DNA from: Xanthobacteraceae bacterium
GTDB taxonomy: Bacteria; Pseudomonadota; Alphaproteobacteria; Rhizobiales; Xanthobacteraceae
NCBI GenBank assembly: GCA_030043175.1
Contig: JASHYD010001426.1
Coordinates: 1-5,046, forward strand
Direction: 5' to 3'
Length of the DNA: 5,046 nt
Made by a program: the position numbers and the translations under genes. The notes beneath the pieces were generated by a model. That model was given only the letters and a program-made list of their open reading frames with translations. It made no database searches and was not told where the DNA came from. How positions within the stretch are numbered: the first letter of the stretch is position 1; every line of letters begins with the position of its first letter. Positions 1 to 5,046 of the stretch are shown in pieces.

Positions 1-197
1 GATGGCCTAGCGAGTGCGCAGGAACGTGTGGTTCACTGATGAGGTCGGACGAAGTCGTGGAGGGCGGCACGCACCCGCGCGATGACGCTATCCCACGCGT
101 GTGTTTCATCCTGCCGAAATAGGCGGATAGTCGGGTACCACGGGCTGTCTTCGCGATCGAGCAGCCAACGCCAGTCGGCGTTGAACGGTAACATCAC
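1..197. repeat. Left copy of a perfect 197-bp terminal direct repeat
   Basis: Bases 1-197 match 4850-5046 at every position I compared, in the same orientation. The repeat covers the last 54 codons and stop of the glycosyltransferase gene plus 32 bp beyond it. It reaches both window edges, so its true length is not visible. The period is 4849 bp. Confidence 0.97.
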
Positions 198-2507
198 CCA
201 AACAGGCTTTGCCAATGCGCCAGCCAAGTGAGCGACGCTGGTATCCACGGAGATAACGAGGTCCAAGGTCGATATGAGCGCTGCCGTGTCCGCAAACGTC
301 TCCAGCTCATCGCCGAAATGGAGAAGATCGCTTTGATTTCTCAGCACTGTCGCGTCTTCAGGGCGAACGTCCTTCTGCAAACTTACAAATGTAGCATTGA
401 TGTCCAGGAATGATAACAAAGAGCTGAGCCTAATCGATTTATGGTCGTTGAAATTCGCTGGGTTGCCAGACCAGGCAAGGCCGATCCTGGCGCGATGTTT
501 GCGGCTTGCGAGCCTTGCGTCCCAATGTGCCAAGGCCTGCGGGGCTCGCTGATAGAGCGCCGTGGAGGGTATCGTCTCAAGTCGCGTCCCGAACGCCAGC
601 GGCAAGCTGAGCAATGGGCAATGCATATCGAAATCGGGTAAGGGGTCGCCCCTGGATACGATCTGCGCGCCGCTGATGAGAGTGGTCATCAGCTCTTGCA
701 GTGACCTTTGGACTTCAAGAATCACACGTGCGCCGCGCTCCGCCACCAGCGGCACGTAACGGCAGAACTGGATCGCATCACCGAAGCCCTGCTCAGCGTA
801 GAGAAGAATAGTCTTGCCTTGGACGTCGTCCCGTCCGGTCCATAGCGGTTGCACAAAGCTGCGCTTGACCGTCCGGAGTTGCTTGGTTTCCCACCGCGAT
901 TCATATTTTTCCCAACCTCGATCAAAGTCTCCAATCAGGAGGCAGCAAAGCGCTTCATTGAAAAGCGCGTCGGCATAGTTGGGGCGTAGTTTGAGCGCGC
1001 GATCGTAGCTCGCCAGCGCCTCCTCGATCCGCTTCATCGCCCGCAGCGTGTTGCCGCGATTGGAAAGCGGCTCAGCGAAGTCCGGGCGAAGTTCGACCGC
1101 GCGATCGTAGCTCGCCAGCGCCTGCTCGAACCACTTCAGCTCATGCAAGGTGCTGCCGCGATTGGAAAGGGCCTCGGCATAGTCCGGCCGCAGTTTGAGC
1201 GCGCGGTCATAGCTCGCCAGCGCCTCCTCGAACCGCTTGAGCTCATGCAAGGTGCTGCCGCGATTGGAAAGCGCCTCGGCATAGTCCGGGCGCAGTTTGA
1301 GCGCGCGATCGTAGCTTGCCAGCGCCTCCTCGAACCGCTCCAGCTCATGCAAGGTGTTGCCGCGATTGGAAAGGGCCTCGGCATAGTCCGGCCGCAGTTT
1401 GAGCGCGCGGTCACAGCTCGCCAGCGCCTCCTCGAACCGCTTCATCGCCCGCAAGGTGTTGCCGCGATTGGAAAGGGCCTCGGCATAGTCCAGCCGGAGT
1501 TTGAGCGCGCGGTCATAGCTCGCCAATGCTTCCTCGAACCGCTTCAGCTCATGCAAGATGTTACCGCGATTGGAAAGCGCCTCGGCACAGTCTGGCCGCA
1601 GTTTGAGCGCGCGGTCATAGCTCGCCAACGCCTGCTCGAACCGCTTCAGCTCATGCAAGGCGTTGCCGCGATTGGCAAGCGCCTCGGCATAGCCCGGCCG
1701 CAGTTTGAGCGCGCGATCGTAGCTCGCCAGCGCCTCCTCGAACCGCTTCATCGCCTGCAGGGTGTTGCCGCGATTCAAAAGTGCCTCGGCATAGTCCGGC
1801 CGCAGTTTGAGCAACCGGTCATAGCTCGCCAGCGCCTCCTCGAACCGCTTGAGCTCATCCAAGGTGTTGCCGCGATTGAAAAGCGCCACGGCATGGTCCG
1901 GCCGCAGTTTGAGCAACCGGTCATAGCTCGCCAGCGCCTCCTCGAACCGCTTCAACTCATACAAGGTGTTGCCGCGATTCAAAAGCGGTTCGGCATACTC
2001 AGGCCGCAGTTTGAGCAACCGGTCATAGCTCGCCAGCGCCTCCTCGAACCGCTTCACCTCATGCAAGGTGTTGCCGCGATTCAAAAACGCCTCGGCATAG
2101 TCCGGCCGCAGTTCGATCGCGCGGTCATAGCTCGCCAGCGCCTCCTCGAACCGCTTGAGCTCATGCAAGGTGTTAGCGCGATTGAACGGCGCCTCGGCAT
2201 AGTCCGGCCGCAATTCGACGACGCGGTCATAGCTCGCCAGCGCCTCCTCGAACCGCTTGAGCTCATGCAAGATGTTACCGCGATTGAAAAGCGCGTCGGC
2301 ATAGTCCGGCCGCAGTTCGATCGCGCGATCATAGCTCGCCAGCGCCGTGTGTTGCTTGCCCAGGCTTGATTGTACGATAGCGAGAAGAAAAAGCACATCC
2401 ACAAGATCGCGTTTGTTGTTTATTATTTGTTCGCATATCCGCTCTGCCTCAACGAACCTCCCAGCTTTGTACGCAGAAAGAGCGCGGCTGTATGCGGGGT
2501 TGGTCAT
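33..2507 (-). CDS. TPR-repeat protein with C-terminal GT9-like glycosyltransferase domain
   Basis: The 824-residue product has two parts. Residues about 1-547 are TPR units: a degenerate first unit, a half-typical second (38-71), thirteen near-identical 34-residue units (72-513) and a degenerate last one containing GDFDRGWEKYESRW, a hallmark of this family. Canonical TPR residues G8, A20, Y24, A27 and P32 recur. Residues 548-824 resemble a GT-B heptosyltransferase-like (GT9) domain: EQGFGDAIQF (572-581), IGLAWSGNP (675-683), HKSIRL (689-694) and SVDTSVAHLAGAL (753-765), the last being the usual sugar-nucleotide site region. The domain appears complete. No signal peptide or membrane segment is seen, so it is probably cytoplasmic. 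Sugar donor and acceptor are unknown. I chose the ATG at 2507; an in-frame TTG at 2531 adds eight residues and has AAGAG just upstream, while the ATG has only a poor Shine-Dalgarno. It is divergent from the sulfotransferase gene. Family assignment is firm; function is inferred. Confidence 0.93.
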   Translation of the reverse strand: MTNPAYSRALSAYKAGRFVEAERICEQIINNKRDLVDVLFLLAIVQSSLGKQHTALASYDRAIELRPDYADALFNRGNILHELKRFEEALASYDRVVELRPDYAEAPFNRANTLHELKRFEEALASYDRAIELRPDYAEAFLNRGNTLHEVKRFEEALASYDRLLKLRPEYAEPLLNRGNTLYELKRFEEALASYDRLLKLRPDHAVALFNRGNTLDELKRFEEALASYDRLLKLRPDYAEALLNRGNTLQAMKRFEEALASYDRALKLRPGYAEALANRGNALHELKRFEQALASYDRALKLRPDCAEALSNRGNILHELKRFEEALASYDRALKLRLDYAEALSNRGNTLRAMKRFEEALASCDRALKLRPDYAEALSNRGNTLHELERFEEALASYDRALKLRPDYAEALSNRGSTLHELKRFEEALASYDRALKLRPDYAEALSNRGSTLHELKWFEQALASYDRAVELRPDFAEPLSNRGNTLRAMKRIEEALASYDRALKLRPNYADALFNEALCCLLIGDFDRGWEKYESRWETKQLRTVKRSFVQPLWTGRDDVQGKTILLYAEQGFGDAIQFCRYVPLVAERGARVILEVQRSLQELMTTLISGAQIVSRGDPLPDFDMHCPLLSLPLAFGTRLETIPSTALYQRAPQALAHWDARLASRKHRARIGLAWSGNPANFNDHKSIRLSSLLSFLDINATFVSLQKDVRPEDATVLRNQSDLLHFGDELETFADTAALISTLDLVISVDTSVAHLAGALAKPVWVMLPFNADWRWLLDREDSPWYPTIRLFRQDETHAWDSVIARVRAALHDFVRPHQ
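969..2294 (-). repeat. Thirteen tandem 102-bp repeats encoding TPR units
   Basis: Thirteen head-to-tail units of exactly 102 bp lie inside the glycosyltransferase gene, each encoding one 34-residue TPR (pattern NRGNTLHELKRFEEALASYD). No unit carries an indel, so the frame is kept throughout. Most unit pairs differ at only a few of 102 positions, and silent positions are conserved as well as coding ones, which points to recent expansion or gene conversion rather than protein-level selection alone. A partly matching unit at 2295-2396 shares only its second helix. Deviations include P32 changed to L in the unit at 1479-1580, G8 changed to A with a proline at position 4 in the unit at 2091-2192, and cysteines in the units at 1377-1478 and 1581-1682. 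Known TPR geometry (seven to eight units per superhelical turn) predicts about two turns. Confidence 0.95.
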
Positions 2508-2730
2508 TCGCGCCACAAGATAAACTGTCAATCGCTCTTAATTGTTGACTCGGTTGACGTTCGCACAGATGCTCCCTCGACGCAACGAGGTCCCGCCTTG
2601 GATGGACTTGGATCGTTCATTGTGAGACAGCCAGTTCGGCGTTCCACCTCTCTAGTCCAGTGACTTCGTCCTTATGCTGTCCTATTTGTATGCCGAGTTG
2701 AATGCTCAATGCGAACGGAGTTGTTTCCGG

Positions 2731-2760
2731 TCGACATTGGTTGTGGGGATTGGGTATGAC
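2731..2760 (+). promoter_or_regulatory. Candidate sigma-70-type promoter of the sulfotransferase gene
   Basis: TCGACA (2731-2736, five of six matches to the -35 consensus) is followed after 18 bp by TATGAC (2755-2760, four of six matches to the -10 consensus). This would give a leader of about 40 bases before the ATG at 2809. The match is modest and could be chance. Confidence 0.28.
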
Positions 2761-2792
2761 GGCGCCGCTTAGCTCCGGTTCTTCATTCATTA

Positions 2793-2807
2793 GCGCTCGG
2801 GGAGCGC
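2793..2807 (+). promoter_or_regulatory. Hairpin overlapping the Shine-Dalgarno of the sulfotransferase gene
   Basis: GCGCTC (2793-2798) and GAGCGC (2802-2807) form a perfect six-pair stem around a GGG loop and end two bases before the start codon at 2809. The only good Shine-Dalgarno, GGGGAG at 2799-2804, lies half in the loop and half in the right arm, so folding would partly mask it. The pairing is directly visible; a regulatory role is inferred. Confidence 0.4.
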
Positions 2808-2808
2808 C

Positions 2809-4545
2809 ATGACCTTACCTCCCGCAACGAATGATGAACAGCTGTGCGTTGATGTCGAAGAGACCTTTCAGATCGCCCGGGGTCTGCACAACGACGGCAA
2901 ATTATGCGAGGCTGAGAGGCTTTATCAATCCATCCTGTCGGAGCGACCGAGCCATTTGGGCTCGCTTTTTTTCCTGGGCCTCCTTTGCGCTCAGGCGAAT
3001 AAAATGGACGAAGCGGTTTGTCTGTTCGGGCGGGCGGTCGCAGCGGAGCCCAAGTCAACCAGTGCCCTAGGATTATTTGGTCTCGCGCTTGCGGCGCTCG
3101 ATCGCCATGATGAAGCCCTGGCTTCCTACCAGAAGGCATTGTCGATCGATCCGGAATCCGCCGTGCTGCACGACGTGCTTGGCACGGCGCTTCACAAGTG
3201 CGGGCGGATCGAGCAGGCGATTTTTCACCTCGAACGCGCCACCGCGATCAAGCCTGACTTTGCGTCAGCGCACTTCACCTTGGCCTACATTCTCCAAGAC
3301 CTTGGTCGCCTTAGCGAAGCGATCACGCACTACGAGAAGGTTCTAGCGGTTCAGCCAGATAATCACCGAGCCCACAACAACCTCGCCACTATTTTTAACA
3401 TTCTCGGTCGTATCGAGGACGCTGGCCGCGCCTATGAAAAAGCATTGCAGCTTGCGCCACGTGAGACGACCATCCACCTCAACCTGGCCTATGTGCGGCG
3501 CTTCACGCCCGGCGATTCGCGCCTCGCGGCATTGGAAAAGCTGGCTGAGGACATGGCGGCTTTGGACCCGAATAACCAGATCTCATTACATTTCGCATTG
3601 GGTCAAGCTTTCGGTGATCTTGGCCAGTATGAACGATCGTTCCGCCATTTGCGCGAAGCAAACTCGCTCAAGCGCGCGCAGCTTGCCTACGACGAGAAGG
3701 AGCTGCAGAGCCACTTGGAGCTCGTTCGGGCGACCTTTACGCCCGAGCTGATGCAGCAGAAATCCGGCGGCGGATGCTATTCACGAACGCCGGTGTTTGT
3801 CATCGGCATGCCGCGTTCGGGCACAACGCTAGTCGAGCAGATCCTGGCAAGCCATTCCAAGGTCTATGGAGCCGGAGAGATCGAAACTTTCGATCAGGTG
3901 ATCGCGAAATTCAGGTCCGAGAATGGCATTGCCGCAGAGTTTCCGGGCATGGTTTCGGCAATGTCATTGGAGGCCCTGTCTCACCTCGGCTCTCACTACG
4001 TCGAATTGACCAAATCGGCCGCCCCGGCGGGGGAGCGGATCGTCGACAAGCTGATGCGAAACTTCAAAAATGTCGGCCTTATCCATCTTGCGTTGCCAAA
4101 TGCCCGAATAATCCACATCCGCCGCGATCCGCTCGACACCTGCTTTTCCTGCTTCGCTTTGCTGTTCGCCGATCAGCCATTCACCTACGACCTTGGCGAA
4201 CTCGGCCGTTACTACCGCGGTTACGCAACCTTGATGGAATATTGGCGCAGCGTGTTGCCGTATGGGGTGATGATCGAAGTTCAATACGAAGATCTGGTTG
4301 CCCATCTCGATCGGCAGGCGCGCATCATCGTCGATCACTGCGGTCTGGAGTGGGAGGATGCCTGTCTTAACTTCCACAAGACCCAGCGGCAGGTAAACAC
4401 GGCGAGCTCGGTCCAGGTCCGCCGGCCTATCTATCGGACCTCGGTCGGGCGCTGGCGTGCCTATGAGAACTTTCTCCAGCCATTGATGGAGGCTTTGCGG
4501 GGGCCTGGCGGCACCGCGGCGGTCAGCGCGACGCGCCTGATATGA
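2809..4545 (+). CDS. TPR-repeat sulfotransferase family protein (PAPS-dependent)
   Basis: The 578-residue product probably transfers sulfate from PAPS to an unidentified acceptor. Residues about 14-219 hold six recognisable TPRs, followed by two degenerate helical repeats to about 300. The sulfotransferase domain (Sulfotransfer_3-like) runs from about 327 to 565. It shows the 5'-phosphosulfate loop GMPRSGTT (333-340) followed by LVEQILASH, then GAGEIE (354-359), whose acidic residues sit where related enzymes carry the catalytic base. The 3'-phosphate motif is IHIRRDPLDTCFS (435-447), with R439 and S447 at the usual spacing of eight. The C-terminal segment RRPIYRTSVGRWRAYE (538-553) is typical of the family. 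All key motifs are present, so it looks active. No signal peptide is seen. The ATG is preceded by GGGGAG at 2799-2804; the next in-frame ATG is 65 codons in. Unlike the divergent neighbour, its TPRs are strongly diverged from each other. Confidence 0.95.
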   Translation: MTLPPATNDEQLCVDVEETFQIARGLHNDGKLCEAERLYQSILSERPSHLGSLFFLGLLCAQANKMDEAVCLFGRAVAAEPKSTSALGLFGLALAALDRHDEALASYQKALSIDPESAVLHDVLGTALHKCGRIEQAIFHLERATAIKPDFASAHFTLAYILQDLGRLSEAITHYEKVLAVQPDNHRAHNNLATIFNILGRIEDAGRAYEKALQLAPRETTIHLNLAYVRRFTPGDSRLAALEKLAEDMAALDPNNQISLHFALGQAFGDLGQYERSFRHLREANSLKRAQLAYDEKELQSHLELVRATFTPELMQQKSGGGCYSRTPVFVIGMPRSGTTLVEQILASHSKVYGAGEIETFDQVIAKFRSENGIAAEFPGMVSAMSLEALSHLGSHYVELTKSAAPAGERIVDKLMRNFKNVGLIHLALPNARIIHIRRDPLDTCFSCFALLFADQPFTYDLGELGRYYRGYATLMEYWRSVLPYGVMIEVQYEDLVAHLDRQARIIVDHCGLEWEDACLNFHKTQRQVNTASSVQVRRPIYRTSVGRWRAYENFLQPLMEALRGPGGTAAVSATRLI

Positions 4546-4849
4546 AGGAGGAAGTCCTGCTCGCCACGCCTCCTGTAGAGACCATCGCAAATTCTGGCCA
4601 ACTCAAATCGGATGCGCAAATTCGTCTAGCCTGATGCCGGACAGCTCGTGCTGCCTACGAACTCACACATATGAAGGCGACAATCGGATGTTCGCGTAGA
4701 CTGGTCAATTTTGTTTCCTGTACGAGCATGGTTCGAGCACCTGGATGGCACCTAGACGAAGAAACTGCTGAACCAGCGCTATCGCGCGAACCACACGGCG
4801 CATCATGCAGATGATGCTGGACTCGGCTTGTTCAAATCCGGCTTCCTCG
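4546..4849. other. Intergenic region without a convincing gene
   Basis: These 304 bp lie between the sulfotransferase stop and the right terminal repeat. A 30-codon frame begins at an ATG overlapping that stop (4542-4634, ATGA arrangement), with AAGGAGG at 4545-4551 inside it; it matches nothing I recognise. A 47-codon frame at 4671-4814 lacks a ribosome binding site. A 7-bp stem with a 4-base loop (GCATCAT-GCAG-ATGATGC) lies at 4800-4817 but has no T-tract. GAACCACACG at 4788-4797 is inverted at 4874-4883, around the stop of the convergent gene copy. No clear intrinsic terminator is visible between the convergent genes. If this is a tandem duplication, the junction may lie here. Confidence 0.6.
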
Positions 4850-5046
4850 GATGGCCTAGCGAGTGCGCAGGAACGTGTGGTTCACTGATGAGGTCGGACG
4901 AAGTCGTGGAGGGCGGCACGCACCCGCGCGATGACGCTATCCCACGCGTGTGTTTCATCCTGCCGAAATAGGCGGATAGTCGGGTACCACGGGCTGTCTT
5001 CGCGATCGAGCAGCCAACGCCAGTCGGCGTTGAACGGTAACATCAC
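4850..5046. repeat. Right copy of a perfect 197-bp terminal direct repeat
   Basis: This is the identical partner of 1-197. Because one copy starts at the first base of the window and the other ends at the last, the window behaves as a sequence with period 4849 bp. That fits either a circular contig with overlapping ends or a window inside a tandem duplication. Confidence 0.97.
4882..5046 (-). CDS. 3' end of a second copy of the TPR-glycosyltransferase gene (partial)
   Basis: These bases encode 54 residues and a TGA stop, identical to the last 54 residues of the gene at 33-2507 (from VMLPFNADWRW to FVRPHQ). The reading frame continues past the window edge, so the fragment is cut by the window and is not a pseudogene on present evidence. 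It converges on the sulfotransferase gene, with about 336 bp between the two stop codons. If the window is a circular contig, this is the same gene read twice; if it is a tandem duplication, it is the end of a paralogous copy. Confidence 0.8.
   Translation of the reverse strand: MMLPFNADWRWLLDREDSPWYPTIRLFRQDETHAWDSVIARVRAALHDFVRPHQ

Larger units (their letters stand above)
2508..2808. promoter_or_regulatory. Divergent intergenic region expected to hold both promoters
   Basis: This 301-bp spacer separates the start codons of the two divergent genes and is less GC-rich than either. Both promoters should lie here. I see a modest sigma-70-like candidate for the plus-strand gene (2731-2760) but nothing convincing for the minus-strand gene. 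A close direct repeat of GTTGAC occurs at 2544-2549 and 2553-2558, nine bases apart, of unknown meaning. A 32-codon frame at 2674-2772 has no ribosome binding site and is not called. No riboswitch or RNA gene is recognised. Confidence 0.6.

Noticed and set aside
969..2294. Regular repeats considered as a CRISPR array
   Set aside because: The units are contiguous 102-bp coding repeats with no unique spacers, and they encode TPR motifs in frame.
1143..2369. A 408-codon open frame on the plus strand across the TPR array, giving a repetitive peptide (MQGAAAIGK... type)
   Set aside because: The repeat unit is 102 bp, a multiple of three, so one stop-free antisense frame is copied into every unit. 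The opposite strand carries a clear TPR protein with conserved family motifs, so this is a shadow frame.
2526..2531. TTGACA on the minus strand considered as a -35 box
   Set aside because: A -10 box at normal spacing would fall on the start codon at 2507 and the transcript would begin inside the gene. No -10-like sequence is present there.
2674..2772. A 32-codon plus-strand frame in the divergent spacer
   Set aside because: It has no Shine-Dalgarno, overlaps the candidate promoter, and its sequence shows no motif.
3964..4590. A 208-codon minus-strand frame under the sulfotransferase domain
   Set aside because: It is antisense to the conserved PAPS-binding motifs of the sulfotransferase gene, shows no recognisable domain, and arises easily in GC-rich DNA.
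4671..4814. A 47-codon plus-strand frame starting MKATIGCSRRL
   Set aside because: It has no ribosome binding site and no recognisable similarity, and it lies in a low-information spacer.
4800..4817. 7-bp stem with a 4-base loop considered as an intrinsic terminator
   Set aside because: The stem is only three of seven G-C and is not followed by a T-tract on either strand.
4708..4881. 58 sense codons in frame after the TGA of the right glycosyltransferase copy, as if a read-through extension
   Set aside because: The family normally ends near this stop, and a stop-free run of this length is not rare in GC-rich DNA. No motif is seen in the peptide.

Overview
The window looks like a piece of a GC-rich proteobacterial genome, most likely an alphaproteobacterium of the Bradyrhizobium/Nitrobacteraceae kind. 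This rests on general resemblance: long TPR proteins fused to a GT9-like glycosyltransferase domain, and TPR-sulfotransferase fusions, are frequent gene families in that group. No rRNA, tRNA or other taxonomic marker is present, so the placement is an inference.

Layout: two large genes are transcribed divergently from a spacer of about 300 bp (2508-2808). On the minus strand, 33-2507 encodes an 824-residue protein with about fifteen TPR units and a C-terminal GT-B type glycosyltransferase domain. Thirteen of its TPR units are nearly identical 102-bp DNA repeats (969-2294). On the plus strand, 2809-4545 encodes a 578-residue protein with about six clear TPRs and a C-terminal PAPS-dependent sulfotransferase domain. 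The DNA from 4546 to about 4881 carries no convincing gene. The last 165 bases (4882-5046, minus strand) are the 3' end of a second, identical copy of the glycosyltransferase gene, cut by the window edge.

The most striking structural fact is that bases 1-197 and 4850-5046 are identical. The window is therefore one full turn of a 4849-bp period plus 197 bp. Either the sequence is a circular contig with overlapping ends, or it lies in a tandem duplication of the whole two-gene cassette. No replication, mobilisation or recombination gene is visible, so an autonomous plasmid seems unlikely. A tandem chromosomal duplication or an assembly loop fits better.

How the genes may work together: both enzymes join a TPR scaffold, probably used to dock a protein substrate or partner, to a transferase domain (sugar in one, sulfate in the other). 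The pair could modify the same surface glycan or protein, but the acceptor cannot be read from the sequence. A small hairpin that buries part of the Shine-Dalgarno of the sulfotransferase gene is a possible control point.
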